A DNA stretch of 64,000 nucleotides from Cercis canadensis. Taxonomy: Eukaryota; Streptophyta; Magnoliopsida; Fabales; Fabaceae. Positions 48,755-60,716 of the stretch are shown here, piece after piece. The stretch covers positions 384,153-448,152 of the forward strand of contig QAOA01004742.1 in assembly GCA_003255065.1 (NCBI GenBank). Direction: 5' to 3'. Under the pieces are notes generated by a model. The model was not told the origin of the DNA. It made no database searches and saw only the letters and a program-made list of their open reading frames with translations. Position 1 is the first letter of the stretch; the number at the start of each line of letters is the position of its first letter. Made by a program: the position numbers and the translations under genes.

Positions 48755-49905
48755 AATCCTAACGCAAGTGCATGTTATAGTTTTCAAGTAATAAAATGAG
48801 AGTGAGTTATCGTTCCCACGAGGACTAATGTTATTAACTATTGAAATTGAGTTAATCTCAATTTTATCTAATCAACAAGTATGAAGAATTTAGAACTTTA
48901 AATAAACTGAAAATAAGCTAAGACAGATAAAATGACGAATTAATCCAGAGAAAAATATCTAGGGTTTTTTATTTCACCATAACTATTCCGATTTGTTATT
49001 CCTAATTCATTAACCAAAAATAATTTCTTAATTGCTAGGCAATAACCTTAAATTATTTATTAGTTTTTCTCAATGTCAAACAAAAATATTTCTAAGTTAT
49101 GAATCCACTATATTCTTATGTAAATTGCAAATAACTTAGAAATTTATTTAATTCTATAATTCTTTTTAATTGACTACACAGGTCATGGACTCATGGAGGT
49201 ATATTTTTATCCTACATGCAACCTATGTTCTTAATCTCTATGATCTATAATTACAAATTACCTCTCAGTCTCATTGTAATTATCTAATCAACTAATTGGT
49301 GATCAAACAATTAGAAACATGAAAAATAAGACAATTAATATAAAAAAGTTATTGAATTAAAGAAATAAAAAATCACAAATCTTCTTAGCTAGGCTACATC
49401 ATAATCCTAGAAGGGAATTTAGTTCATAGCAGAAGAAAAGAACATGATAAAGTAAAATCTAGACATCAGTCAAAGGGAAGAAGAATAAAAACTTTGAAGA
49501 TAAACCACCAATCTGCTGCCCCAGTTGCACTTCTCAAATCATTATTTTTGCTCTCTTTCTTTGCCTCCAAAAAGTCCAGAATAAGATCCCTAAATTAAAG
49601 CCTAAGAGTTGCTTAAATAGTAAAACCTACAACTCCTAATTTTAAAAGGAAAATACAAGCACGTGTACGGATGAGGAAACATTGGGCGTAGCTACGCTGG
49701 TCACAGGCGTCATTATGCCCAAAAAGCGTTTCACTTTGGCAAAACTTGTCATCAATGCCTCTTTAAGCAATAGTTTTCATTTTTTCCATTCAAACCTACA
49801 AAATAGACATAATGAACACGATTAAGGCTATAAAACTCAAGACACAAATATAAAGTTAAGCTAAAAACATTCATAAAATGGGTGTGAAATCCACCTAACA
49901 CTTAT
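48755..49905. mobile_element. Unclassified dispersed plant repeat
   Basis: The left end reads AACGCAAGTGCATGTTATAG then GAGTGAGTTATCGTTCCCAC and GAGGACTAATG. This phrase ('cgcaagtgcac ... gagtatcgttcccacgaggact') is one I recognise from repeats in many dicots. The right end is GTGTGAAATCCACCTAACAC. No coding domain and no end repeats were found. The boundaries and class are uncertain. Confidence 0.35.
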
Positions 49906-49954
49906 GCTGCCGCTTCTTTATTATGACTATTTTTTTTTTTTGGGAAGATGCAAT

Positions 49955-50080
49955 GAACAAGTTTTCTTTTTGGCTCGTGTTCTTATATTATATTGTTATT
50001 GCATTTTATAAGAAAATTGTGTGTTTTGACACATATTGAGTAACTTAATTTTTTGAGATCTTTATAATAATACTAAAATT
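49955..50080. mobile_element. Half foldback MITE, copy c (right arm)
   Basis: Carries GGCTCGTGTTCTTATATTAT, GCATTTTATAAGAAAATTGT and the arm ending TTTATAATAATACTAAAATT. The left arm is missing. Probably the assembly duplicate of copy d. Confidence 0.55.
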
Positions 50081-50196
50081 NGACACAAACATAAAGTTAA
50101 GCTAAAAACATTCATAAAATGGGTGTGAAATCCACCTAACACTTATGTTGCCGCTTCTTTATTATGACTATTTTTTTTTTTTTGGGAAGATGCAAT

Positions 50197-50322
50197 GAAC
50201 AAGTTTTCTTTTTGGCTCGTGTTCTTATATTATATTGTTATTGCATTTTATAAGAAAATTGTGTGTTTTGACACATATTGAGTAACTCAATTTTTTGAGA
50301 TCTTTATAATAATACTAAAATT
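50197..50322. mobile_element. Half foldback MITE, copy d (right arm)
   Basis: Same right arm as copy c, continuing into unique sequence (ATTAATGTCTGAGTTCGTC) and then a hairpin block (CCCTTTTAGGAGGTAGTAG ... GGGTTGGGTGGG) that leads into the next full copy. Confidence 0.6.
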
Positions 50323-50404
50323 ATTAATGTCTGAGTTCGTCATTTTGTATGACCTCCCTTTTAGGAGGTAGTAGTGCTACACCCTTCGGGTTGGGTGGGA
50401 TTTA

Positions 50405-50652
50405 TAGTGTAATTTTAGTGTCATTGTGAAAATCTCAAAAAACTGAGCATCAAGTATGTGTCAAAACACACAGTTCCTTATAAAATACAATAACAACATA
50501 ATATAAGAAAACATGCTAAAAAGTAAATTTGAAAAAGTTGTTTCCTAGCAAATTTTTTTATATTGTGCGATTTTTACATTTTATACGAAAATGTGTGTAC
50601 TAACACATACTAAGTGATTCAATTTTTTGAAATCTTTACAATAATACCAAAA
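50405..50652. mobile_element. Foldback MITE, copy e
   Basis: Left arm TAGTGTAATTTTAGTGTCAT, ACACACAGTTCCTTATAAAA. Right arm CATTTTATACGAAAATGTGT, ACACATACTAAGTGATTCAA, TTTACAATAATACCAAAAT. It is followed at 50690-50730 by a GC-rich hairpin, GTAGCGCTACCACCCC then AAAGGGTGGTAGC. Confidence 0.75.
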
Positions 50653-51945
50653 TCTCTGAATAAGTCTCACTCAAATTCACCTAATCTAAAAGGTGTAGCG
50701 CTACCACCCCAAAAGGGTGGTAGCTTAGCGTTCAACCATCTTTAATCATAGAAGGTTCAATCTATCTCGTGGACACCTAGCTTGCTGAACAACCAACCCA
50801 CCCCCCACACAACCCTAAATTTGCATATTTATACATGTGATCTGATGTGAATAAATGCACGTCTCTCACATGGAACTTCGACTGGGACCAAATGCAGATA
50901 CTGTACTGTGAATATTATTTGCTTATTGTGGTATAGTTAACTTTTTGTCTTGGATTACTGTAATATGCTTACAGCTGTCCATGGGTAATCAACTCCTTGA
51001 AGTGTGAAAAAATGCAGATTCTAGGGAATTTGATAAAAGCACATGCATTTTAAGCTATGATTCGGCTTCTGTCATTGTACTACGCAGTCCAAAATAAAAA
51101 TTTTTGTTCACGTTTATTTTTTTGGTAAAAAGCTCAAACCCGTTAAGTACTAATATATGATGCTATTCCAGAGTCCACTAACCAACGGCTTGAGAAATTG
51201 ATGGTAAAATTCTTCTAAAAAAATGTAGCAAATTGGTAGAAGTCAATTGTTTTGGTTCAGGTGCCTAATAATGCACCAAGCGAACAGGATGAATGACACG
51301 GCAAAACATAAAAGGGTAGTTAGGGATTAAAGTAAATTCCTTTTTATATGAAAAGCAGAAAAAGAAAAATAAAAAAATATAAATAAAAAGGGCCAAAAAA
51401 CGAAGCTTCTCTAGCATGAATGGAGGTTGAGGAAATTTGACAAAGACGTCGAAGATGCTGGGAGCCTGGGAGGGAAGTGGTATTAATGACCTGGGTTTTG
51501 CGATGTACTTGCTTTGAGTCATAAAATATTCACTTCACACAAGATATTTTTCGGCAACTAGTAGCAAGCATTGCAACCTAACTTTAAAATATTTGTGCCA
51601 ATCGAACGTGGAAATCCAATATTCCCAGAAGTAGTGTCTCATTTTTGGAGTAACCAACTCTCTTTATTAAGTACCCTGTAATCCAATATTCAATTCAACC
51701 CTCACATTTGAGGGTTGAATTGAATTTGGATTGTTTTTTTTTTTTTTAAAAAAAGGTGAGTTTAGTAAATTTGTTAAAAAAATAATGATGAATGTAACAT
51801 TACTCAAAATATTTAAGTTTCTATGCCCACTTCCATATGCGAAGCCTACTTCTACTTCCCTAGAGATGGGAGAAGGAGGAAAGCGTCCATTTCTGTAGAG
51901 AGAAAAGGAAAAGACAGATTGTGAGAACAGGTCTAATTGTGATTC
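50653..51945. other. Gene-free stretch before the LTR element
   Basis: AT-rich with poly-A/T runs and no convincing ORF. The last bases, GCATC at 51946-51950, are the target duplication of the LTR element. Confidence 0.45.
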
Positions 51946-51950
51946 GCATC

Positions 51951-52250
51951 TGACGATGCCTGATTTGGTCTAAAGGAGAGAGATGGGTTAGGTGAGGTCA
52001 CTTAAAAAGGTATATGGTCAGGGTCGGGTGCTTACCCGAGCTTCGATGTTGAAGTAAATAACTAATCTGATATGAAATAGGAGATTTTATATATCTTTTT
52101 GTTTTGTCCAAAAGCCGTCCCTTTTTGCTTGTCGCTGGCCCTTATTTATAGGGAGATTTCCGGATTTAGAAGATCCAGGAAATGGCTTCAAATATGGGCT
52201 TAGTGATAGTGGGCTTAAATCCCTATGGGCCGAAATATTGGGTATCTACA
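51951..52250 (-). repeat. 3' LTR of the Tat element
   Basis: 300 bp, reading TGTAGATACCCAATATTTCG at its start on the minus strand and ending GGCATCGTCA. It pairs with the LTR at 57326-57625 at about 98% identity by eye. Confidence 0.9.
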
Positions 52251-52594
52251 CTTGCCCCCCTTGAAGCTCGGGCCTTGGTGTTATCGAGACCGAGCTACGG
52301 GTTTGCAAACAGTATTCGTTTTCGAGATGGGGATGTGGAGAAGATGTTGGTGCGAAGTTTTGAAATTTTGATAATCGTGTCATGGTGATCATTTGGTGCT
52401 TTGGACGTGACTGCCACGTGGCCTTTGCGAGGGTGGATATATTAATGACCATTCTGGCTGCGGCGGTCTTTTGGACTGCTTTAGGTGTCAGGGCCGTTTC
52501 GGACGTGACGTTTGGCCTTCCCGAGCTAGAATACGACTCTCGTGGCACCGTTGGATCAAGAGTCCTTGGACGGCTGGATTCATTCTGCGTTGTC

Positions 52595-52607
52595 CTATAA
52601 ATAGGGG
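52595..52607 (+). promoter_or_regulatory. TATA box of the antisense ORF
   Basis: CCTATAAATAGGG, a near-perfect plant TATA box on the plus strand just inside the 3' LTR and upstream of the antisense ORF at 52784. Confidence 0.6.
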
Positions 52608-52783
52608 CTGGTAAAACTTCAGTCTACTCTTTTGGTAAATTTTCTGAAACTGGTGCTTAGGTCGGTGTGAAGTGAGGAATTTCTTGTAGTGATTTCAGCT
52701 CGGATTACTCCTTTTGTCAAAGGTAACTTTTGCCTCTTTTTCACTCTTAGGTCGTAGGTCATCTTTCTTAGTTCCCTCGTAAG

Positions 52784-53254
52784 ATGGAGAGTTATTCTTC
52801 CGTGAACGGTGAGGACCCTATGAACTATCTAGAAGACATTGAAGTAATTTCGTCTGATGGGGGGATGGAGGCCAACAGGGAAGTGGTGAGTGAAAGGGAG
52901 CCAAGTGTTCGTAGGGAACAAAATAGAGCGGAGGAAGCTAGTTCTAGCGACAGTAGCTTAGATATATCCTTTGTTCGGCCCTCTGTTCCTTCTTTTGTTC
53001 ATGAGAGGATAAAAAACACATTTTCCGTGCTTCGCACAAAGTTTGTAAGGGAGTTCAAATTTTATAACAATGAGATTGACTGGGGTCGTAGCAGTTACGA
53101 TGTTAAAGCCTGTCCGAGAGATGCGCCTGTCTGTGAAAACTGCCCAAAAAACGATTTTTTTACCTTTAGTGCGGCTTATATGGAGAGGGCCGGAGCGGCA
53201 ATTCTCGCTTCGCGGGATGTGGAGTATTTCGAAGTTTTTCAACTGGGAAGTTAA
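52784..53254 (+). pseudogene. Antisense accessory ORF of the Tat element (fossil)
   Basis: The plus strand, opposite to gag-pol, has an ORF from ATG 52784 starting MESYSSVNGEDPMNYLEDIE. It is rich in Ser and Glu at first, then reads RPSVPSFVHERIKNTFSVLR and VCENCPKNDFFTFSAAYM. A TATA-box-like CTATAAATAGGGG at 52595-52607 lies about 180 bp upstream, between the 3' LTR and the ORF, so it probably had its own promoter. Extra ORFs in antisense, sometimes with their own promoter (gene23 of maize Grande), are known from Tat elements. The product's function is unknown, and the copy here is only part of a gene. Confidence 0.6.
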
Positions 53255-53455
53255 GCTTTGAACTATTTCGAGATACTTCATCATCAAGGGATCATTGGCT
53301 TGATATTCTCCCTTAACCTGGTTAGTGACTAGCTGAGAGTCGCTGGATGCTAGGAGATTCTCGGATCCAAGTTCCAGAGCCAGCTTGAGACCGGCGATAA
53401 GAGCTTCATATTCAGCCTGATTGTTAGAGGTCGGAAACTCGAACCGCAGAGATTG

Positions 53456-56400
53456 TTATATTGTTATACCCTCTGGGCCCTCCACGATGATTCCTGCTCC
53501 TCCTCCTTTGATATTGGAGGAACCGTCAACCGATAAGCGCCAAGCATGGGGTTGACCAAGGTTGGGTGATTCAGGAGGAGTGAATTCGACAATAAAATCG
53601 GCCAGTGCTTGGGCCTTGATTGCATCTCTGGGCTCGTAGGTAATAGTGTGCTCGGAGAGTTCGACGGACCACCCGAGCATGCGTCCGGCAAGGTCGGGTT
53701 TTTGAAGGACCTGCCGTATTGGCTGATCTGTACGGACGGTAATTGGGTGATTTTGGAAATATAGTCGAAGACGACGCGCTGAGAGGACGAGAGCATAAGC
53801 GAGTTTTTCTAATTTATGGTAGTTGAGCTCGGACTCCTGAAGGGTATGACTAGTGAAGTAAACGGGTAGTTGGTTCTTGTCTTCGCGAACGAGAGCCGAG
53901 CTGACAGCATGGTTGCTTGAGGCAAGGTATATGTAAAGTATCTCGGCTGGCTTGGGTTTAGAGAGTATGGGTGGGGAAGCTAAGTATTGCTTGAGTTCGT
54001 CAAAGGCTCGTTGACTCTCTTCTGTCCATTCGAAGTTTTTGACCTTTTTGAGTGCTTGAAAAAAAGGGAGAGCTTTGTCGGCGGATTTTGATATGAATCG
54101 GGAAAGAGCTACAATTCTGCCGGTTAGGCGCTGGACCTCCCTTACCGTTGTTGGTGGCTTCATCTGGATGATGGCGGTGCATTTGTCGGGATTAGCCTCA
54201 ATACCTCGGTGTGTTAACATGAAGCCGAGAAACTTGCCAGCCGCTACCCCAAAGGTGCATTTGGAAGGGTTTAGGCGCATGGCGTGTTTACGGAGCTCGG
54301 AGAATGTTTCCTCGAGGTCAGCCAGGTGGTTCTCCTCCGAGCGCGATTTGACAAGTAAGTCGTCTACGTATACCTCGACGTTTCGCCCTATCTGTGCTTT
54401 AAAAACTCTGTCCATCAATCTCTGATAGGTGGCCCCTGCATTTTTTAATCCGAAAGGCATGACTCGGTAGCAATATGTGGCCTTCTCAGTGATGAATGCT
54501 GTCTTATCCTCATCTTCAGGGTGCATGCGGATTTGGTTGTATCCCGAGTAGGCGTCCATAAAACTCAAAAGTTTGTAACCGGATGCTCCATCGACGAGCT
54601 TGTCGATGCTTGGAAGGGGATAAGGATCCTTTGGACATGATTTGTTCAGGTCGGAGTAATCCACGCACATTCTCCATTTCCCGTTAGCTTTCTTGACCAT
54701 GACAACGTTGGCTAGCCAGGTCGCGTAGGGTACCTCCCGAATGAACTTGGCGTCTAAAAGTTTGGCGACTTCATCTTGGATTGCTGCTTGACGCTCTGGA
54801 CCCACTACGCGCTTCTTTTGTCGGACGGGTTTGGCCCCTGCATGAACAGAGAGTTTATGGCATATGAAGTCGGGATTTATACCTGGCATGTCGGCCGCTG
54901 TCCATGCGAATAGGTCGGCATTGGCAACCAGGAGATCAGTCAACTTTTTTACGATAGGCGCAGGAAGGCCGGACCCCACATTTACTGTTTGATCGGGACT
55001 TTGTCCGACTTGGACTGGGATCAGGTCGCCTTTTGGCTCGGGCCGGGTCCCCTGACTTGGTCGGTTGTCCAGCTCGTCAAGGAGAGTCGAGGAGTTGTTG
55101 CTGGTGTCTTCCTGCTTTTTGGAGTAGTCGATGGAAAAGCTGATGTTGTAGCAGGTTCTGCCGAGAAGCTGGTCGCCCCGTGCTTGACCGACTGTGCCCA
55201 AGGTAGTGGGGAATTTAAGTAAGAGGTGCTTAGTTGATACAATGGCGTCAATGCTGTTGAGGGAAGGTCGTCCCAAAATGGCATTGTAAGCAGAGGGGCA
55301 ATCGACGACCAAGAAACGAATGTCGGCGCTTGTGGAGTTGGGGAATTCGCCGAGAGTAGCCCTAAGGTTTACAGTGTCTTTGACGCCGACTTGGTGTCCT
55401 GAGAAACCGACGAGAGTTCCTGGATAGGTGCTGAGGTTTGAGGTGGGGAGGCCGAGTTGAGAGTAAGCGTGGTAGAAGAGGATATCGGCCGAACTTCCTT
55501 GATCTATCAAGACTTTCCGAACTTCGTAATTGGCTATCAAGCAATAGATGACTACGGGATCATCGTGCTCTAGGTCGATGAGTCCATAGTCGGCGTCGGA
55601 AAAAGAAATGGTTGGCTGCGATTTGGCTCTTTTGGCAAAGGTGGTGTGAGATATTTCGCGTTGGTACTTATGGGCAGCTCGTTCATGTCTTTTCCGAGAA
55701 GACCTGGAGCATCCTCCACCCGCGAAACCGCCTGCAATGGTATGGATAATCCCTGCGGGATTTTGTCTTGGGTTTTCCTGATGGTTCGGAGGGAACCTGC
55801 CTGGAACTCTGTCGCCCTGTGGATTCTGATCTGGGCGAGTTTGGCGGTTACGGGGAGGAGATTGGTGCCGTGGTCGGTGTTCCCTGTGGGGTCTTTGGTT
55901 GGGGAGAGGAACCTCGGCACGGTATTTTTGCAGATAACCTTTCTGAATGAGGTCCTCTATGACATTCTGCAGGTGTCGGCAGTCGTTGGTATCATGACCG
56001 CGTCCTCGGTGAAAGACACAGTACTTGTCTTTCTTGGCTCCAACCGTCTTTTTAGGGGGTGGGAGCTGAGCTAACTTGGTGTGGCAGATTTCCTCGAGAA
56101 CGCGGGCCCGACTTTGATTCAAAGGTGTGTAGCTGTCGAACCGAGGTCGGGTGGGGGATCTGTCTCTTTTGGGTTTTTTGTCGTCCTGGACCTTTTTGTC
56201 TCGAGGAGATTTGCTTATTTCATTCTGGCCAAGTATTTCTTCGAGGTTGATATGTTTGGCTACCTTCAGCAGAAGGTTGGATAGGCTTGCCGGTGGGTTA
56301 AGGGTGAGATTTTCGAGTAGGCGCCCAGGTCGGAGACCTGCTTGGATGGCATGCATAACTACTGCTTCGGTGAGGTCGCGGACTTGCAGGGAGAGTTTAT

Positions 56401-57244
56401 TGTACCTGTCCATGTAATCTTTCAAGGACTCATTCTCCCCTTGCTTCAAGGTGGCTAGAACAGCGGAGGATCTTTGGTGAGTCATGCTGGTAGAGAAGCG
56501 AGCCTGGAAGAGCTCGGCGAGTTGATCGAAAGTTGAGATACTATACGGCGGGAGGCTTGAGAACCACTGAAGTGCTGCTCGACGCAAAGTGGTAGGAAAG
56601 GCTCGGCACATGATTTCTTCTGCTGATCCTGCCAGAAGCATGACCGAGTTATAATTTTCCAAATGCTCTCTAAGATCTGTAGAACCGTCATAGGAGTTGA
56701 GGTGTGGTGGTTTGAAATTTTGGGGCAGAGGGAAAACCATGATTTCTTTTGTAAAAGGATGTTTGGCAGCTCGTCTCTTTTTCTCCAAAGCTTGTGATGG
56801 TTGGCTCTGAGCGGATATTTGTGGGGGTGCTTCTTGGACGAGGGACTGGAAGGAAGATTGGTTTTCTTCAATCTCCTCTGTATGTGGATTCTTGTGGTGC
56901 CTGCCTTGAAGAGTGTCTTGGAGACGAAGAGGAGAGTCTCCGCGGGTTGAAGTTTCGACCCAAGAGTCGGTTTTTTGAACCCGCTGTTTTAATTCTGCTA
57001 TCTCTGCTTTGTCTGCCATCCGCTCTTGTTTGAGGGTTTGGATTTCGCGGAGTAAAAAAGAGAGAGTGGCCTTGTCTGAGTTTTGATCTGTGTTTACGCA
57101 AGGAGGTTCCGGGCTATGAGAAGTGTGGCGAGGAGGTGGGAGTGGCTGTCTTCGGGTAGTGCCTGGCTGAAATGGGGGTCTCGTGGGTGAAGGAGTGGTT
57201 TCCGAGTTGGTGCGAGGGTTTCCAAGCTCGGTGGTCGGGTCCAT
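53456..57244 (-). pseudogene. Tat-lineage gag-pol region (fossil)
   Basis: From a likely gag start at 57244 (MDPTTELGNPRTNSE) the parts come in this order. Retrotransposon gag is around 56720-56250 (FPLPQNFKPPHLNSYDGSTD). A CxFHxxxGHxxxxC knuckle is near 55990. Protease has LIDQGSSADILFYHAY near 55510. Reverse transcriptase is about 54850-54330 (YPLPSIDKLVDGASGYKLLS, SFMDAYSGYNQIRMHPEDED, EVYVDDLLVKSR). RNase H is about 53950-53650, and a second, archaeal-type RNase H begins with WRLSVDGSSNIKGGGAGII near 53545 and continues leftward. This order and the second RNase H are typical of Tat elements. Integrase was not found. The region is treated as a fossil. Confidence 0.9.
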
Positions 57245-57325
57245 TTTGCACAAAACAGGATCGTACAATGAATTTGTTTCTCGGGGAAAAGAGAGGAAAC
57301 AAGTTTTCCCACAGACGGCGCCAAA

Positions 57326-57625
57326 TAACGATGCCTGATTTGGTCCAAAGGAGAGAGATGGGTTAGGTGAGGTCACTTAAAAAGGTATATGGCCAGGGTC
57401 GGGTGCTTACCCGAGCTTCGATGTTGAAGTAAATAACTAATCTGATATGAAATAGGAGATTTTATATATCTTTTTGTCTTGTCCAAAAGCCGTCCCTTTT
57501 TGCTTGTCGCTGGCCCTTATTTATAGGGAGATTTCCTGATTTAGAAGATCCAGGAAATGGCTTCAAATATGGGCTTGGTGATAGTGGGCTTAAATCCCTA
57601 TGGGCCGAAATATTGGGTATCTACA
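57326..57625 (-). repeat. 5' LTR of the Tat element
   Basis: 300 bp on the minus strand, starting TGTAGATACCCAATATTTCG. It contains TATAAATAAGG (57517-57527 on the minus strand), a likely promoter for the element's transcript. Confidence 0.9.
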
Positions 57626-57630
57626 GCATC

Positions 57631-60451
57631 CAATTTGAACGCAGCCTAAGGGGTATTAATGACCTGTTCAATTTCTTTTCTAACATGTCAATGACATAAT
57701 TGAAAACGTAATTTGTCACAAGTAATGCTATTTTGACATTATGGATGTCAAAACAAGCGCTTATACATGTTAAACACCGACTTAAGGAACCAAGTAATTT
57801 CCATGTAAATTCATATTTAATATGTGAAACAAGCGCTTACCGTAATCAATAATAAACCACTAAACTAACGCGATCACGTTTTCAAGAGTGTGTGAATTAA
57901 CAGATACTAGCTAGATACAACCTTCTTGTTTACAAAATGGTAGAACAATCGTCAATTGAATATTCATACTGTGAGACTCGTTCTTTGTTTTAACTTTATT
58001 GTGGTCTTAGTTTTATTTAAACATGTTTCTTGCAATTGAACATTTATGACATGCAGGACTCGTTCATTGTTTTAATTTCTATCTTAATTAATGAAATGAA
58101 AGGGAACAAGACTAATTTTTTTTTTAAAAAAAAAGGGTCTCGGATGACGGCAGGTCAACTAGTGGCAAGGTCACAGGATGGATTTCTGAAACATTTTCAG
58201 CATGAAATCATGATGACATCAAATCCATCTTTGAGCAGAACATCTCCTGAATGAACCTTCTAATGGGAAGGTGATCTATGGAAGTTGCTGGTGAATGGTG
58301 ATCGAGCTACCCAGGAGGGGTTTTTGTCTTTAGTCAATTGTTTTGAAGAATATTGTAACCCGGCTTGACTTGGTCCTTGCCCACTTGATTTGTCTCATTA
58401 ATCATCAGACTTCACCAGGAAGGTCACAATATGAATGTAATGGTGGCAGGTATTCTAATGGTGAAAATTAAAAGATACACAAGGTCGTGGTGATGGGGTG
58501 GCAACTGGCACGTTTATCGTGGTGCCCTTCCAGAAGAATGATTAGTTTTAATTTTCACCTATGTTTTGAAATATTAACATTACACCACTAAATGTTGTGA
58601 TCTATGTTTAAATGGTTTTATAGTTCAACTGATAAAGATTGAAACATTCATTTGTAACATCTAAGTTTGAATCTTACTGTTAGTATTTTTGATAAGCAAT
58701 TTATAAATACAATTATACATTCTCATTGAGGCTTGTGACATATCTTAACATTATAATGAGATAATCTCCTCTCATAATTTCATCCTAAATTTTTAGTTAA
58801 AAAAAAAGGTGTTGTTCTTTTTTTGAAGAACAAAACTTAGGTAAAGTTTCATAGGTGCTAGTGGTGTTGTTCTCCTATTAGAACATAATATGTGTATTAA
58901 TTTTATAATTTAACACTATCTTATCTCTCTCTTAATATTTCTCAAAATACCACATTAACCCTAACGCCTAATTTCGCTCTCTTTCCCACCCACCACTACG
59001 TCCCTCCTTCCTTCTGCAACAGTGGCAGTGAAGAACACAGTACTCCGCCTCTGCTTCACCTCTTATATCTAGACGGATAACTTCTCTATTTTGGCTCTAA
59101 ATTTACTAATTGGTAGCTAAGGTAAGAAACCCTCTCAATATTCCCTTAAATTTCTCTATTTCTCTCCCCTGAACCTCTGCTTCTCTCTCTAGAATGAGTT
59201 TCTCTCTCTAAAAGAGGAAGAAAGGTAGGGATGGGGTGGAGCCACCGGTGTGTACCAAAAAGGAAAAAAAAAAGAGTCAGATGACCATTATCTTATGCAC
59301 AAATTCTATGGCTTGTTTGGAGGGTATTGGAAAGAAATAAAAGGGAAGAAAAATAAGTACAATTTTATGTTTGTGACTAAGAATTAAAGAAAAAAATTGT
59401 AGGTGTTTTAGATTTAGCTGGAATGCGTAAAATTTTTCAATTTTTTTAAATTAAAAAAAAATCATAAACGTGTAAGTTACATATCACCCTCCGCATTTAT
59501 TTTCCTCTCTTTTAGTCAAAACACTCGATCCAAACAAACGCTAGAGGGTTTTGATCTTTGAACTCAAGTAGAGTATAGATAAGTATCACTTGTATAATAC
59601 TGTTTTTAATTAATAGAAATTTAAAAAAAAAAGAAAAAAAAGTATGACTTTTATAAGTCAAGACGAACGAGCATTGAAAAGGAAAAAATATAAATAAAAA
59701 AGCTAGGCTGTCGAGGTATATATCGTGCCACTATGCATTCTGCCCCTGGCCGGCTGGTCAAACTTCATTATAAGGCGTTGATTTTATGTATGGGGTCCAG
59801 CAGCATTTTACATCGAAAGGATGTTATTAAACCGGTCAACTCCAGGGTATTAATGTGGTACTTCCATATAACGTGCAACATCAATGCTTTCTTTTTTTCT
59901 TGCAAGCAAAGCAGAAGCATTAGAAAAAGAGAAAAATAGCAGTGATAAATAACGCTTCAAATGGCATTTTTGCGGAGATCCAACTTATCGAGCAAACGGT
60001 GTCCAAAACAGTTGTTCTTCTTGGAAGCTCTTAAGAGGCGTTCTGGAGTTCAGTGCTGCGAGTTCTTCTACAGCATAAAAGATTAGCTAGAGAGGCTGCT
60101 ATATCAAGAGTCAAGCACAGTGGTGCAGTTTTGTGAAAAAGCTAGTGATGTGTCTAAAATTTCTCTTTATTATTTTGTTATGTTGTTTAATGATGGAAGA
60201 ACTTCAGATCAGTTCTAATTAGAGAACTTGATAACATTTCAACACACTGGTAATCCAGTGACTGGATGTTTGGATTTAAAAGAGGCTGTCTGGTGGATTC
60301 TGGATAAATACATACCGTGGAGTTGATAAACACCCCTTAGTAAGTTATCCATGATGCGGACAAAATTATCTTTTGGAACTTCTAATAACATTAGGGTGAG
60401 CATTATGCTACCTCCACCTCAATTAAGTTAGTTTGGTTGGGAATCACCCAG
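57631..60451. other. Gene-free stretch
   Basis: AT-rich. A patch at 58130-58350 is less AT-rich and reads partly open (QDGFLKHFQHEIMMTSNPSL), but I cannot match it to a family, and stops follow. The patch at 59940-60340 also resembles old repeat DNA. No gene is supported. Confidence 0.4.
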
Positions 60452-60716
60452 TGATTTTGGTATCGTTACAAAGATCTAAAAATATTGAGTTACTCAATAT
60501 GTGTAAAAATACACAATTCTTTATAAAATGCAAGAACAACACAATATAGAAAAACATATTAAGAAACAACGTTTTCAAATTTACTTTTTCGGCACGTTTC
60601 TTATATTATATCGTTCTTACATTTTATAAAGAACTGTGTTCAGGCACATACTGGGTGACTTAGTTTTTTGAGATATTCACAACAACACCAAAATTACATT
60701 GTAAGTCCTACTAGGT
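60452..60716. mobile_element. Foldback MITE, copy f
   Basis: Left arm GATTTTGGTATCGTTACAAA, TACTCAATATGTGT, ACACAATTCTTTATAAAATG. Right arm CATTTTATAAAGAACTGTGT, AGATATTCACAACAACACCA, and the outer end GTAAGTCCTACTAGG, which is the inverse of the outer end of copy a. A hairpin-like block (CCCAAAGGGGGTGGGG) follows, as in other copies. Confidence 0.75.

Larger units (their letters stand above)
49841..50322. repeat. Direct duplication joined by a single N at 50081
   Basis: 49841-50080 and 50082-50322 are near-identical (GACACAAATATAAAGTTAAG versus GACACAAACATAAAGTTAAG, with a few other changes). The first copy stops at the N, and the second continues into unique sequence. The segment includes the right half of a foldback MITE, so copies c and d below may be one copy in the genome. 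Confidence 0.8.
51946..57630 (-). mobile_element. Ty3/gypsy LTR retrotransposon, Tat lineage, incomplete
   Basis: LTRs of 300 bp lie at 51951-52250 and 57326-57625, and both flanks carry the 5-bp target duplication GCATC. The element is read on the minus strand, so the right LTR is the 5' one. It is followed by TTTGGCGCCGTCTGTGGG, a likely primer-binding region. One long frame carries gag, protease, reverse transcriptase and two RNase H regions. An antisense ORF lies near the 3' LTR. The second, archaeal-type RNase H and an extra antisense ORF are marks of the Tat lineage. No integrase is recognisable, so the element is broken and non-autonomous, with perhaps one or two breaks. The LTRs differ at about 6 of 300 positions (2%), which at commonly used plant rates suggests an insertion of about 0.8-1.5 million years ago. 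Confidence 0.9.

Noticed and set aside
58030-58254. Possible gene fragment (QDGFLKHFQHEIMM)
   Set aside because: Partly open frame but no family recognised and no supporting exons. Left as unexplained intergenic DNA.
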